Below, in pieces: positions 1-9,182 of a stretch of 64,000 nucleotides of DNA (the stretch's first letter is position 1; the number at the start of each line of letters is the position of its first letter). The stretch lies in contig NZ_CP128400.1 in NCBI RefSeq assembly GCF_030389965.1, positions 496,001 to 560,000 on the forward strand, read 5' to 3'. A program made the translations under genes and the position numbers. The notes below the pieces were generated by a model. It saw only the letters and a list, made by a program, of their open reading frames with translations. It made no database searches and was not told the DNA's origin. The stretch is from Candidatus Chlorohelix allophototropha (GTDB taxonomy: Bacteria; Chloroflexota; Chloroflexia; Chloroheliales; Chloroheliaceae).

Positions 1-911
1 GCGCTACTGCGACTGACCCGCGGATTTACTTCGATTACGTAATACTGGAAGGAGACGGGGTCGAGCGCATATTGGATGTTGCATCCACCCTCTATGCCCA
101 GTTTGCGAATAATTTTGATGCTGGCGGTACGAAGCATCTGATATTCTTTGTCCGAAAGGGTTTGGGAAGGGGCAACCACAATACTATCGCCGGTGTGTAC
201 CCCAAGCGGATCGAGATTTTCCATGTTACAGATGGTGATGCAAGTATCATTCGAGTCGCGCATCACCTCATATTCAACTTCTTTCCAGCCACCCAGATAT
301 TTTTCAACTAGAATCTGATGAATCGGGCTGGCGCTCAAGCCGCTTTTGATAAAGTGATCTAACTCTTCCCATGAACGGGCAATACCGCCGCCCGTGCCGC
401 CAAGCGTATAAGCGGGGCGAATGATGATGGGTAAGCCAATGCTTTTGCCGACTTCCATAGCGAAATCATAATCACTGGCGATGTCGCTTTCGATTACGGG
501 TTCGTTAATATCCAACAAAACCTGTTTGAAAAGCTCTCGGTCTTCAGCTTTTTTGATGGTATCCACGCTAGTGCCGAGCAAGCGCACTTGATATTTATCC
601 AGCACCCCTGCTTCGTGCAATGCCACGCCCATATTCAACCCGGTTTGACCGCCCAATGTAGGCAGTATGCCGTCAGGTCGTTCCTGCTCAATGATTCGGG
701 TGAGGGATTCGACCGTCAACGGCTCGATATAGATTACATCTGCAATGCCATCGTCGGTCATAATGGTAGCCGGATTGCTATTAACCAGCACCGTTTCAAT
801 ACCTTCTTCCCGCAGAGAGCGGCAGGCTTGGGTACCCGCGTAATCAAACTCCGCAGCTTGCCCGATTACGATGGGTCCGCTGCCAATCACCAGCACTTTT
901 TTAACGCTCAT
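1..911 (-). CDS. carB: Carbamoyl-phosphate synthase large subunit, N-terminal part (3' end outside window)
   Basis: CarB makes carbamoyl phosphate from glutamine-derived ammonia, bicarbonate and two ATP, for pyrimidine and arginine synthesis. About 303 codons are visible. The N-terminus reads [20 protein letters not shown], the typical start of the first ATP-grasp half, and the visible C-terminal end has the family signature [15 protein letters not shown]. The ATG at 911-909 follows GGGAG at good spacing. The gene runs off the left edge. No carA lies immediately upstream: the next gene is on the opposite strand, so carB appears to start its own transcript here. Confidence 0.97.
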   Translation of the reverse strand, partial: MSVKKVLVIGSGPIVIGQAAEFDYAGTQACRSLREEGIETVLVNSNPATIMTDDGIADVIYIEPLTVESLTRIIEQERPDGILPTLGGQTGLNMGVALHEAGVLDKYQVRLLGTSVDTIKKAEDRELFKQVLLDINEPVIESDIASDYDFAMEVGKSIGLPIIIRPAYTLGGTGGGIARSWEELDHFIKSGLSASPIHQILVEKYLGGWKEVEYEVMRDSNDTCITICNMENLDPLGVHTGDSIVVAPSQTLSDKEYQMLRTASIKIIRKLGIEGGCNIQYALDPVSFQYYVIEVNPRVSRSS

Positions 912-977
912 TTTCTCCCGTTCGCCTTAAGACCTAAAGTATTAAACGCGGGGCGGCATTGCCCTGTAAATCAGCCT

Positions 978-1008
978 ATTATAACAAGAATTTGCGATTT
1001 CTTCACAA
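978..1008 (-). promoter_or_regulatory. Possible carB promoter
   Basis: On the minus strand a perfect TATAAT (plus 978-983) lies about 70 nt before the carB start. A TTGTGA-like -35 is about 19 nt further upstream, which is a long spacer. The -10 is convincing and the -35 is weak. Confidence 0.4.
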
Positions 1009-1091
1009 ATTCCAGAACCCGATTTAACCTTACAATAGTGAAATGTTTTGGTCGAAATTTTGTACTAAAGGGGTTACAGTCTACTTAGTCA

Positions 1092-1120
1092 TATTGAGTT
1101 ATTCCTGTATGGCTTATAAT
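1092..1120 (+). promoter_or_regulatory. Possible promoter of the SGNH-like lipoprotein gene
   Basis: A TATAAT at 1115-1120 has a TATTGA-like -35 at 1092-1097 (17-nt spacer), or TTGAGT at 1094 with a shorter spacer. It lies about 58 nt before the ATG at 1178. Confidence 0.4.
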
Positions 1121-1177
1121 TAATGTGACAAACCTAAGGAATTGCTATTATTACATTATCCTTGTGGGAGGTTTCAC

Positions 1178-2131
1178 ATGAAATTATACCGTTATTATCT
1201 TTCTACTGCCTGTATACTTATCGTGTTATTGAGCCTTACTCTTTCCGCATGTGGCGATTCAGCTTCTCCCGTTAGTGCGTCCGAACCCACCACTACTGGA
1301 GATACGACAACAGGCGTTCCCGTTAAGGTCACCATTACTCCTGCTGAAACTGCCTCTGACGATACTATTACGCCTACTCCGCTTCCAAAAGTAGCGGTGG
1401 TTGCATCGGGTGGTTTTGTAATCAATTCCAGCACTATTGATGCCTCTAATTCGCTTATCCCGCAGCAATATCTCGACAATGCTAGAAATCTGAAAATCCT
1501 TTTCAACCATCAGTCGGTGGGTTATAACGTGCTGGAGGGGTTGGACGCACTCGCGCAGAGTAACCCTGACCGCTACAGCCTTACCACTGCCGATGTGGAA
1601 CAAGCGAACTGGTATCTTGAAAATAATGGAGTAGGAGGCTTTACCAGAGGCGAGAATGAGAATCCTGCCTCAAAAGTCGTGGGCTTCAAAGAGTTATTTG
1701 ATAATGAAGGCTATGCAGATCGGGTACAGGTAGCCATGATGAAGTTTTGTTTCGTGGACAATACTTCTGCCGCTTCAAAAATATGGGAAAATTATCGGGA
1801 TGGCATGAACTACCTTGAAACGAAATATCCTAAAGTTAAATTTGTGTGGTGGACTATGCCGCTTATTACCGATGGCAACCAGATTCGAGACCAGTACAAT
1901 AAGTTAGTTCGGGATTATGTTAAAGCCAATAACAAAATCCTGTTTGATATTGCCGATATTGAAAGTCACGAACCTTCGGGCAAGGCTGTCACCAATAATA
2001 ATTATCCGGCATTGTTTAACAATTATTCCTCCGATGGTGGACATCTGAACGAGCAAGGTTCACAAAGGGTGGCGCAAGCGTGGTGGTGGCTGACCGCTCG
2101 TTTAGCCGGATGGAATGGAATTACAAAATAG
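1178..2131 (+). CDS. Secreted lipoprotein with SGNH/GDSL-hydrolase-like domain
   Basis: The protein has 317 residues. The N-terminus is a lipoprotein signal (MKLYRYY, hydrophobic stretch, lipobox LSAC), so it should be anchored outside the membrane through Cys. A Thr/Pro/Ser-rich linker of about 60 residues follows. The globular part has FNHQSVGYN (possible nucleophile Ser block) and, near the C-terminus, DGGHLNEQG (possible Asp/His block), the arrangement of SGNH-type esterases. The substrate is unknown. The ATG at 1178 is chosen over an in-frame upstream start because GGGAGG (1166-1171) sits 6 nt before it and the signal peptide begins there. The fold assignment is inferred from motifs only. 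Confidence 0.75.
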   Translation: MKLYRYYLSTACILIVLLSLTLSACGDSASPVSASEPTTTGDTTTGVPVKVTITPAETASDDTITPTPLPKVAVVASGGFVINSSTIDASNSLIPQQYLDNARNLKILFNHQSVGYNVLEGLDALAQSNPDRYSLTTADVEQANWYLENNGVGGFTRGENENPASKVVGFKELFDNEGYADRVQVAMMKFCFVDNTSAASKIWENYRDGMNYLETKYPKVKFVWWTMPLITDGNQIRDQYNKLVRDYVKANNKILFDIADIESHEPSGKAVTNNNYPALFNNYSSDGGHLNEQGSQRVAQAWWWLTARLAGWNGITK

Positions 2132-2149
2132 GCTATTAATCTTGGAGAA

Positions 2150-2179
2150 TAAAAAGGGGACGCAATCTATAGCGTCCCC
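2150..2179 (-). terminator. Intrinsic terminator of the UspA/TrkA minus-strand unit
   Basis: A perfect 8-bp stem GGGGACGC/GCGTCCCC (2156-2163 and 2172-2179) is followed on the minus strand by a run of five T. It lies just after the last TrkA-type gene. Confidence 0.85.
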
Positions 2180-2195
2180 AAACAAACCGTAATTG

Positions 2196-2864
2196 CTAGT
2201 TCTGTTCGTCCCCTAGCAAACGCAGTCGCACCTGTTTCTCCGTTTGTTTTGGACCTATTACAAGAACCTCATCGTGTCGATTCAAAACCAATTCACCGCG
2301 TGGTACGATCACTTTGCCGTTTCGCACAATAATAAGAATAGAAGTTTCGGCAGGCATACTAAGGGTGCTGATTGCACGATTAATTGCGGGTGAGTCATCT
2401 TCTATAACCACATCTACCAGTTCCAGATTCGAGTCGTGTAGATTCATCATTGAACAGATCGAGTGGAGTGGAATTTGTCGTTCTATCAAATTCAGAATAG
2501 CATCGGTATGGCTGACCGTTGCGTCAATACCAAGCTTGTGGAAGATTTTTTCGTTCTTGGGATTGTTAACGCGCGCAATAGCACGTTTTACCCCGAACTT
2601 GCGCTTAGCCATCTGGCAAATGACCAGATTATCTTCATCGTCTCCGGTAACGGCAATTATTACATCTGCTCTGGCAGAACCGGCATCCATTAGCACCTGC
2701 GCTTCGCATGCATCGCCCTGTACCACTACTCCACCAAGTTGTTCGGTGTACATATCAACCTTGGCTTTAATTTTTTCGATGAGTAGCACTTCGTAACCAT
2801 CGTTAACCAGCGCTTCGGTTAGGTATCGCCCAACCTTACCGCCCCCGGCGATTATAATATACAT
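2196..2864 (-). CDS. trkA: TrkA-type NAD-binding and TrkA-C regulator, two-domain
   Basis: This 222-residue cytoplasmic protein has an N-terminal Rossmann RCK/TrkA-N domain (GGGKVGRYL near residue 7, acidic residue after strand 2 at LIEK) and a C-terminal TrkA-C domain (about residues 140-220). Such proteins bind NAD(H) or nucleotides and gate K+ uptake channels such as TrkH/KtrB. It follows a second, single-domain TrkA-N gene by 14 nt. The pair resembles a split TrkA, but no membrane channel gene is nearby, so the partner must be elsewhere. It is last in a minus-strand unit ending at a strong terminator. Confidence 0.9.
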   Translation of the reverse strand: MYIIIAGGGKVGRYLTEALVNDGYEVLLIEKIKAKVDMYTEQLGGVVVQGDACEAQVLMDAGSARADVIIAVTGDDEDNLVICQMAKRKFGVKRAIARVNNPKNEKIFHKLGIDATVSHTDAILNLIERQIPLHSICSMMNLHDSNLELVDVVIEDDSPAINRAISTLSMPAETSILIIVRNGKVIVPRGELVLNRHDEVLVIGPKQTEKQVRLRLLGDEQN

Positions 2865-2878
2865 TCGAGTTTCCTCAC

Positions 2879-3289
2879 TTACTCTGACTCATCGGGTAAA
2901 ATGTCTTTAATGATCTGGGCTGTTATAAGAGTGGTAGGGCAAATCGTCTCCAGTCCCAGCATATGATAAGTTGTTTCACGCACCGGGTCATAGATGCGAG
3001 CAATGACTCTTGGTACATTGAAAATTTCTTTGGCGACCTGTGAAGCCATAATATTGGTATTATCGCCATTGGTGACAGCGGCAAACACATCGGCTTCCTC
3101 GATACCGGCGCGTCGCAGTACATCCTCGTCGATACCAGTACCGACAACCTCTTTACCCTTGAAATCGGAAGGGAGGCGTTTAAAAGAATCGGCGCTTTTA
3201 TCAACTACTGCTACGTGATGCCCCATATTGTCCAGGGTTGCCGCCATTCGCGCACCAACACGCCCGCAACCTAGTATTACGAAGTTCAT
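2879..3289 (-). CDS. TrkA-N (RCK) domain protein, single domain
   Basis: The protein has 136 residues and consists of a Rossmann fold with the NAD-binding loop GCGRVGARM. The strand-2 Asp (VVDKS) and the TNGDNTN segment are typical of RCK domains. It lacks a TrkA-C domain, unlike its downstream neighbour, and ends in an acidic tail. It probably forms a mixed regulatory ring with the next gene product to control a K+ channel. It is co-transcribed with an upstream UspA-type gene at 15 nt spacing. Confidence 0.88.
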   Translation of the reverse strand: MNFVILGCGRVGARMAATLDNMGHHVAVVDKSADSFKRLPSDFKGKEVVGTGIDEDVLRRAGIEEADVFAAVTNGDNTNIMASQVAKEIFNVPRVIARIYDPVRETTYHMLGLETICPTTLITAQIIKDILPDESE

Positions 3290-3304
3290 ATTTGAACTAC
3301 TCCG

Positions 3305-3757
3305 TTATTGTTGAATTCTATTAAGTGAATCCCGATAGATCCAGACAGGGCATTGGGCATTTTTCAAAACATAGGGCACGGTTTTACCCATATTAAATTC
3401 GCCCAAGCGTGTCCGGAAATTAACCGCCATCATTATTAAATCTGCTTGTCGGTCAGTAGCCTCTTCTACGATTGCGACTCCGGCTGAACGCGCTTGCAAC
3501 ATGCCGGTTTCAATTCGCACCCCGTGTTCATGCGCGATACGCTCAGCATCAGCTAGTACCTTTTCACCGACTATCACTTCTTTGGGCATTTCGGATTCGA
3601 GTGGGAGTTGTTGTTTTACTACAATAACGTGGACGACATACAGCTTTGCTTTGTTGCGTTTTGCTGCCAGTGCTGCTTGCCGCAATACTTCTGTTTCGGA
3701 AACTTTGCCACAAAGCGGTACTAATATTGTGCCATCAATTAGATTAGTTTCGACCAT
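3305..3757 (-). CDS. Universal stress protein (UspA) family
   Basis: This 150-residue single Usp domain begins with a strand-1 ILVPLCG block and has LIMMAVNFRTRLGEFNMGKT before the C-terminal strand PVWIYRD. The usual ATP-loop pattern GxxGxxxxxxGS is degenerate, with no clear G-2x-G-9x-G(S/T), so ATP binding is uncertain. UspA proteins next to TrkA-type genes often regulate ion transport. It is the first gene of a tight trio with the two TrkA proteins. An 85-nt gap separates it from the metallophosphatase, so it may have its own promoter. Confidence 0.85.
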   Translation of the reverse strand: MVETNLIDGTILVPLCGKVSETEVLRQAALAAKRNKAKLYVVHVIVVKQQLPLESEMPKEVIVGEKVLADAERIAHEHGVRIETGMLQARSAGVAIVEEATDRQADLIMMAVNFRTRLGEFNMGKTVPYVLKNAQCPVWIYRDSLNRIQQ

Positions 3758-3841
3758 TTTCTTAAAATACCTTGATAGTATCAGCCTATAGAATCAAAAA
3801 TTCCATCATAGAATTAGTATAGCACTTTTGAGAAGGTGGAG

Positions 3842-4591
3842 TTAGAGACCATAATCTAATCTCATAATCAGGCGTTGAGGTAAACCTTGGTCTTGCATCA
3901 ATTGTTGGGTTCGTTTGATGTCGTAAATCACCCGTTTGAAAACTATAGTTTCCTCAATATCATCGTAAATAGCATAGGAAGCTTTGGAATCGCCATCGCG
4001 TGGTTGTCCCACACTGCCGGGATTGAGAATCAGCCGTCCGAAACCAATGATAATAGTCTGACCGGGGTCAGGTATATGCATTTCCACCTTGGGTAGATTA
4101 GTACCGGGGCGCTTACCTTCGAGCATGCGAAATAGGCGCGGCAAATGTGTATGCCCTACGAAACAGAGCGGGGTATCAAATTCAGGAAAATTTCTTGAAG
4201 CAGCATGGGGGGTGGTGAGGTATTCCCAGACAGGTTCAAGTGGGCTACCATGTGCTAAGGTAACATTTTCATCAAATTTTGCTTTGGTTTTAAGTGACTC
4301 TAGCCACTCCCAATTTCCTTTGGTAAGCTGCTCACGGGTCCAGAGATTTGCTTCAATCGCATCGTGATTAAATTCTTGCAATTCGAGCAAGCCCAACACT
4401 GCCATGTCGTGGTTGCCGAGGATAGTAAATAACTTATATTCACGGAGTCGCTCGATTACTTCGTTGGGCTGTGGTCCGTAACCGACAATGTCGCCCATGC
4501 AAAGCAAGCCATCTACCTTACCAAGGTCTTTTAAAACAGCCTCAAGGGCAGCTAGATTGCTATGTATGTCCGAGATAAGCCCGAAGCGCAT
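3842..4591 (-). CDS. Metallophosphoesterase, YfcE/Calcineurin-like family
   Basis: The 249-residue protein has the metal-binding blocks of the calcineurin-like superfamily in order: DIHSN (residue 8), GDIVGYG (about 33), GNHD (about 60), LAHGS (about 115) and GHTH (about 147). The NPGSVGQPRDGD segment is typical of the YfcE/MJ0936 branch, small phosphodiesterases of uncertain natural substrate. It is cytoplasmic with no signal peptide. It may head the minus-strand unit that continues into uspA and the trkA genes. It is divergent from the MFS gene at 4782. Confidence 0.92.
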   Translation of the reverse strand: MRFGLISDIHSNLAALEAVLKDLGKVDGLLCMGDIVGYGPQPNEVIERLREYKLFTILGNHDMAVLGLLELQEFNHDAIEANLWTREQLTKGNWEWLESLKTKAKFDENVTLAHGSPLEPVWEYLTTPHAASRNFPEFDTPLCFVGHTHLPRLFRMLEGKRPGTNLPKVEMHIPDPGQTIIIGFGRLILNPGSVGQPRDGDSKASYAIYDDIEETIVFKRVIYDIKRTQQLMQDQGLPQRLIMRLDYGL

Positions 4592-4781
4592 ATTATCGCA
4601 AACTTCCTAGATAAGCAGTTACAATGTGGCTGTTACTGGTTTTGTTTCCGGTGCACATGGCACTCTTAACAGAGTGCTGGTATTATTTGCAAATGAATAT
4701 AACATACTTTTACACCATGCTCAATTACATACAGGTTAAAATTAGTATTTAACACTCAAGGTTCACAAATCCAATATTACA

Positions 4782-6038
4782 GTGAGTAAATCTGGAAATA
4801 ATTCTACCCGTTGGCATTACGCTTACATTATTCTCGGCACAGGCATGTTATGCTTGGTTAGCTCGCTAGGCTTTGGGCGTTTCTCTTACGCACTATTGCT
4901 CCCGGCAATGAGGGCGGATTTTAATACCAGCTATACCCAAATGGGTTCGATTGCAACTGCCAATGCGCTGGCATATATGATTTCAGCGCTGGTATGCGGT
5001 ATCTTGACCGGGCGTTTTGGGGCGCGCGTAGTAATAACCTGCGCTCTAATATTATGCGCCATCGGTGTAGTTTGCACAGGCTTGGCTCAAAGTGTAGAGC
5101 AAGCGGCTATCTTTCAATTTTTGTGCGGCTTAGGTACTGGCGGTGCAGTTGGTCCGGTTTATGCTATAACCAATCCTTGGTTTGCGCCCCACAAACGCGG
5201 TCTAGCGACCGGGATTGTGCAAATGGGTTCGGGTCTTGGTTTGTTGGTAGGCGGTTTTCTGGTGCCGCAATTGCAAAATGCCGGAGGCGAATCAGGTTGG
5301 CGTTATGCTTGGTATGCGCTTGGTCTTCTGATATTTGTAGTCAGCTTCTTGGCGGCAATCTTGCTCAGAAATAACCCGGCTGCGCAGGGGTTATCCCCTT
5401 TTGGCAGTAAAAATCAGCCGTCAAAGGTGGCTCATCCTACTCACGCTCGTTCTTCACAACTTGCCAATCTAAAGAGTGTTTATACTTCTATCCGAATCTG
5501 GCATCTCGGTATAATTTTCTCCTGTTTTGGGCTATCTTACGTGGTTTATACTGTGTATTTTGCGGCATATCTGGTCAGCAATGGCTTGAGTAATCAGGAA
5601 GCCGGGTTTATCTGGAGTGCTGGTGGCTTTGTAAGCGTTGGTGGTTCGCTGCTTTGGGGTATTGTAGCAGATCGGAGAGGTTCTCGATTCTCACTAATGG
5701 CGGTGTTATCGATTCAGGCAACCGCATTGCTGATTCTCAGTCTGTTCAACAATACGCTCGGCTATTACTTGGGTGCAATGCTATACGGTTTAGCTTTATG
5801 GGGTATTCCGGTAGTAATATCTTATACCACTGCGTTGGTTGCGGGACCTAAAATGACCGCTCCCGCGCTCGGTATGGTAATTGTCTGTTTTAGTGTTGGG
5901 CAGGTAATCGGACCGTTGCTGGCGGGCTGGCTTAAGGATGTGAGCGGTTCGTTGGTTATACCATTGATAGTAGCTTCTTGTATTGCTTGGGTAGGGGTAT
6001 TGCTTTCCACAATGGTCAAGATACCGCGTTACTCATAA
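4782..6038 (+). CDS. MFS transporter, YbfB/YjiJ-like
   Basis: This 418-residue permease has about 12 hydrophobic segments in two halves with a central hydrophilic loop around residues 200-225. The first helix carries GFGRFSYALLLP and the loop between helices 2 and 3 carries GRFGAR, typical of the major facilitator superfamily. The overall look is that of the YbfB/YjiJ group, but the substrate cannot be told. The start is GTG with only a weak ribosome binding site, so the exact start is uncertain. It converges on the Hcp-domain lipoprotein gene and shares a terminator with it. Confidence 0.88.
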   Translation: MSKSGNNSTRWHYAYIILGTGMLCLVSSLGFGRFSYALLLPAMRADFNTSYTQMGSIATANALAYMISALVCGILTGRFGARVVITCALILCAIGVVCTGLAQSVEQAAIFQFLCGLGTGGAVGPVYAITNPWFAPHKRGLATGIVQMGSGLGLLVGGFLVPQLQNAGGESGWRYAWYALGLLIFVVSFLAAILLRNNPAAQGLSPFGSKNQPSKVAHPTHARSSQLANLKSVYTSIRIWHLGIIFSCFGLSYVVYTVYFAAYLVSNGLSNQEAGFIWSAGGFVSVGGSLLWGIVADRRGSRFSLMAVLSIQATALLILSLFNNTLGYYLGAMLYGLALWGIPVVISYTTALVAGPKMTAPALGMVIVCFSVGQVIGPLLAGWLKDVSGSLVIPLIVASCIAWVGVLLSTMVKIPRYS

Positions 6039-6039
6039 A

Positions 6040-6077
6040 AAGAAGCCTCACCCTGTAAAGTGTGGTGAAGCTTCTTT
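6040..6077. terminator. Bidirectional terminator between convergent genes
   Basis: A 12-bp stem with one mismatch (6041-6052 with 6063-6074 or so) separates convergent genes. The T-run is good on the minus strand (five T) and short on the plus strand. Confidence 0.75.
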
Positions 6078-6093
6078 GCAAACTTACGGCTGA

Positions 6094-6786
6094 CTAATTA
6101 TTTACCGACCAATCATCGGTGGCTATTGTTTTCCCGTCTTTGTTCTCTATTTCTATTTTCTGGAAAGTAACCGAGATTTCTTCCAACTGTAGCCCATTGC
6201 TAGGATCACCGCTTTTAGCTAGGCTATCTTCAGTGTAATTGATATTAGCTATATTCGCATTGGTTAATTTAATGGTAAAGTACACATATTCTTCGCCATT
6301 GGCGTTGGTTTTGGTGAACTCAAACAGTACTGATTTCAAATTTTCATTAGTAGTCATAGCTTGGAAAAACTGTGGGGTAGCTGCACCCCATTCTTTGGTG
6401 AATGAAATCGGTTTGTGCAAGCGCTTTCCGGTAGCTAACCCTGAAGCTGCATCACGGGGAGAAGTGATTCCATAACTAAAACGAATGCCATCTATTTTAT
6501 TGGCATTTTTACTCTGCAATGATTCGCCCTTGAACTTACCTTGCTTGGTGCCTTCCACCGTAACGTAGAAGCGTGTTATGCCGTTGGTGGCGAGCTTACT
6601 GACCAGTGGGTTAAGCTGGCTGCCGTCATCTTGGGTTACGTTGGGGCTAGTAGTGGTTGTGGCGCTGCTGCTAACAGGCGCATTATCGCCGCAAGCCGCC
6701 AGCGTCAGGGAAAGGGTTAAAACCAGCACTGGCAAAATGCTCCAGAATCTCGTTTTGAACTTGTTGCCAGAAAAAATGTGTCCCAT
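6094..6786 (-). CDS. Lipoprotein with Hcp (type VI secretion tube) domain
   Basis: The 230-residue protein begins with a lipoprotein signal (hydrophobic stretch ending LTLAAC) and a Ser/Thr-rich linker to about residue 60. The rest matches the Hcp/DUF796 fold pattern: FYVTVEGTKQGKFKGES, then RFSYGITSPRDAASG, SFTKEWGAATPQ, YFTIKLTNANI and LEEISVTFQKIEI. In Proteobacteria Hcp forms the hexameric rings of the type VI secretion tube and is cytoplasmic until exported. Here it is predicted to be lipid-anchored outside, and no type VI genes are near, so it is more likely an independent surface protein with this beta-barrel fold. The ATG follows AAGGAG by 9 nt. Confidence 0.85.
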   Translation of the reverse strand: MGHIFSGNKFKTRFWSILPVLVLTLSLTLAACGDNAPVSSSATTTTSPNVTQDDGSQLNPLVSKLATNGITRFYVTVEGTKQGKFKGESLQSKNANKIDGIRFSYGITSPRDAASGLATGKRLHKPISFTKEWGAATPQFFQAMTTNENLKSVLFEFTKTNANGEEYVYFTIKLTNANIANINYTEDSLAKSGDPSNGLQLEEISVTFQKIEIENKDGKTIATDDWSVNN

Positions 6787-6995
6787 TTCTGTTAACTCCT
6801 TAATTTTGCTATGAAACCACTTAAATTCTAAATTTATAAACTTCTTGCGTTTTTTTGAATTGAAATTTCGAGATAATTCTAGGACTTATATGCTTGATTC
6901 ATTATGTGCTAACTCACATTCATACTATTATGAACCTCACATTACCGGATTTTAGCGATTTTAAATTTTCAAACTCATGACAAAGGCTATACTCA

Positions 6996-7023
6996 TTGTG
7001 ATTTTTTTCTGGGTGGGTATAAT
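6996..7023 (+). promoter_or_regulatory. Probable uvrB promoter
   Basis: TTGTGA (6996-7001), a 16-nt spacer rich in T, and TATAAT (7018-7023) lie about 115 nt before the uvrB ATG. The rest of the 353-nt divergent intergenic region (6787-7139) shows nothing else recognisable. I saw no convincing LexA/DinR box (GAAC-N4-GTTC). Confidence 0.6.
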
Positions 7024-7139
7024 TAGTTATTGGAGAACTACTAAAAACTACATTGGTGGCACTTTTATAAATTCTCGTAGATAATGTTGTTTACAGGTTT
7101 TTTGCGCCGGTATCAATAGAAAGCGAGAGTGAGGCAGAT

Positions 7140-9179
7140 ATGCCCGATTTTAAAATAGTATCTGATTTCAAGCCAACCGGAGATCAGCCGCAGGCGATTG
7201 AAAAGCTGGTGAACCACCTGAAAAAGGGTGTGAAAGCCCAAACCTTGCTGGGTGTTACCGGTAGCGGCAAAACTTTTACTATGGCAAATGTAATAGAAGC
7301 AGTACAACGTCCCGCTTTGATTCTAGCGCATAATAAAACGCTGGCTGCTCAGTTGTACCAAGAATTTAAAGAGTTCTTTCCTAATAATGCAGTCGAATAT
7401 TTTGTCAGCTATTACGATTACTACCAACCTGAAGCATATATTCCCCGCAATGATACTTATATTGAGAAAAGCGCGGATATTAACGAAGAAATAGATAAAT
7501 TACGTCACGCTGCTACTCGTGCTTTGATGGAACGGCGCGATGTGATTATTGTCGCTTCCGTTTCTTGTATTTACGGCTTAGGTTCGCCCGATGAATATGG
7601 CAAAGTGGTGGTGCAATTACGCAAGGGCGAAACTATCCGGCGAGATCGCGTGTTGCGCCATTTGGTGGATGTGCAGTATAACCGCAACGATATGTCTCTT
7701 ACTCGTGGCACTTTCCGCGTGCGTGGCGATACGCTCGAAATTTACCCTTCCTACGAGGAACTGGCGATCAGAGTTGAGCTTTTTGGTGATGAGGTAGATC
7801 GAATCACCGAAGTAGACCCGCTTACCGGAGAAATCCTTCGCGAACTGGATTCGGTGGATATTTATCCTGCCAAGCACTTTGTAACTTCTGCCGAGAAAGT
7901 AAAGCTTGCGCTTCAAGATATCCGCGATGAACTGGAAGCTCGTGTCAAAGAATTAGAAGAAGAGGACAAGGTGTTGGAAGCGGCACGTCTAAAGCAACGT
8001 ACTTTGTACGATTTGGAAATGCTGGAAGAGGCAGGCTATTGTAGTGGGGTAGAAAATTACTCCCGCCATTTGGCACGCCGCGCACCGGGAGAACAACCCT
8101 GGACACTGCTAGATTACTTTCCAGATGATTACCTTCTGTTTGTGGATGAGTCGCATATTTCGCTGCCACAGGTGCGGGGTATGTACGGAGGCGATCGTTC
8201 GCGCAAATTAACCCTGATTGACTACGGTTTCCGTTTGCCTAGCGCTGCCGATAATCGTCCACTCACTTTCCAAGAGTTTGAAAAGCATACCAATCAGGTA
8301 ATTTTTGTTTCCGCTACGCCCGGTCCTTACGAAACGGAAAATACCGCCGAAGAAAATGTGGTGCAACAAATAATTCGTCCCACCGGCTTGCTCGATCCTG
8401 AAATTAGCGTGCGTCCCACCCGCAACCAGATTGATGATCTGATAGGTGAGATTCAGGCACGGGTGCGGAAACGCCAACGTGTGCTGGTAACGACTCTCAC
8501 TAAGCGCATGGCGGAAGAACTGGCGGATTACCTGATTGAAGCCGGTATCAAGACCCAATATTTGCACAGCGATATTGTAACGCTGGAGCGGGTAGAGATT
8601 CTACGCGATTTACGGCTTGGGATTTTTGATGTAGTGGTGGGCATCAACCTATTGCGGGAAGGTTTGGATTTACCCGAAGTATCATTGGTGGCGATTCTTG
8701 ATGCCGATAAAGAGGGTTTCTTACGTTCCGAAAGCTCTTTAATCCAGACTGTAGGACGCGCTGCGCGCCATAGTGAAGGTCTGGTAATAATGTATGGCGA
8801 TACAGTTACTAATTCTATGAGACGTGCTATCAACGAGACTTATCGCCGTCGCGCCCTTCAGATGGAATATAACGAAAAACACAATATCCAGCCTGCAACT
8901 ATTATTAAAGAGATTAAAGATATTACCGACCGGGTGCGAGCGGTGGCTGAAAGCCGTGCCGATTATACAACAGGGGCAGAAGCCGGAGATGCGTTGCCCG
9001 GCGCATTACCAAAAGACGAAATTATGCGGTTAGTCAAAGACCTTGAAAGCCAGATGAAAACGGCTGCCAAGCAACTTGAATTTGAAAAAGCAGCGTTGCT
9101 CCGCGATCAGATTGTGGAGTTGCGCCGCCTAATTATTGATGAGGATCCGGTTACCCAACCCAAAAGGAACATATTGTAG
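7140..9179 (+). CDS. uvrB: Excinuclease ABC subunit B
   Basis: UvrB is the damage-verifying helicase-like subunit of nucleotide excision repair; it receives DNA from UvrA and recruits UvrC. The 679-residue length is normal. It shows Walker A GVTGSGKT (about residue 37), the beta-hairpin region [12 protein letters not shown] (about 93), helicase motifs including DESH (about 338) and the QTVGRAARH motif VI region. A C-terminal UVR motif (about 625-665) is the UvrC contact. uvrA lies 13 kb downstream on the same strand. It converges with the Uma2 gene, leaving 3 nt between stops. Confidence 0.99.
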   Translation: MPDFKIVSDFKPTGDQPQAIEKLVNHLKKGVKAQTLLGVTGSGKTFTMANVIEAVQRPALILAHNKTLAAQLYQEFKEFFPNNAVEYFVSYYDYYQPEAYIPRNDTYIEKSADINEEIDKLRHAATRALMERRDVIIVASVSCIYGLGSPDEYGKVVVQLRKGETIRRDRVLRHLVDVQYNRNDMSLTRGTFRVRGDTLEIYPSYEELAIRVELFGDEVDRITEVDPLTGEILRELDSVDIYPAKHFVTSAEKVKLALQDIRDELEARVKELEEEDKVLEAARLKQRTLYDLEMLEEAGYCSGVENYSRHLARRAPGEQPWTLLDYFPDDYLLFVDESHISLPQVRGMYGGDRSRKLTLIDYGFRLPSAADNRPLTFQEFEKHTNQVIFVSATPGPYETENTAEENVVQQIIRPTGLLDPEISVRPTRNQIDDLIGEIQARVRKRQRVLVTTLTKRMAEELADYLIEAGIKTQYLHSDIVTLERVEILRDLRLGIFDVVVGINLLREGLDLPEVSLVAILDADKEGFLRSESSLIQTVGRAARHSEGLVIMYGDTVTNSMRRAINETYRRRALQMEYNEKHNIQPATIIKEIKDITDRVRAVAESRADYTTGAEAGDALPGALPKDEIMRLVKDLESQMKTAAKQLEFEKAALLRDQIVELRRLIIDEDPVTQPKRNIL

Positions 9180-9182
9180 GGT

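Noticed and set aside
4660-4677. CIRCE-like inverted repeat GCACTC-N6-GAGTGC between divergent genes
   Set aside because: The HrcA/CIRCE element has a 9-nt spacer (TTAGCACTC-N9-GAGTGCTAA). Here the spacer is 6 and the outer bases do not match; no chaperone gene is adjacent.
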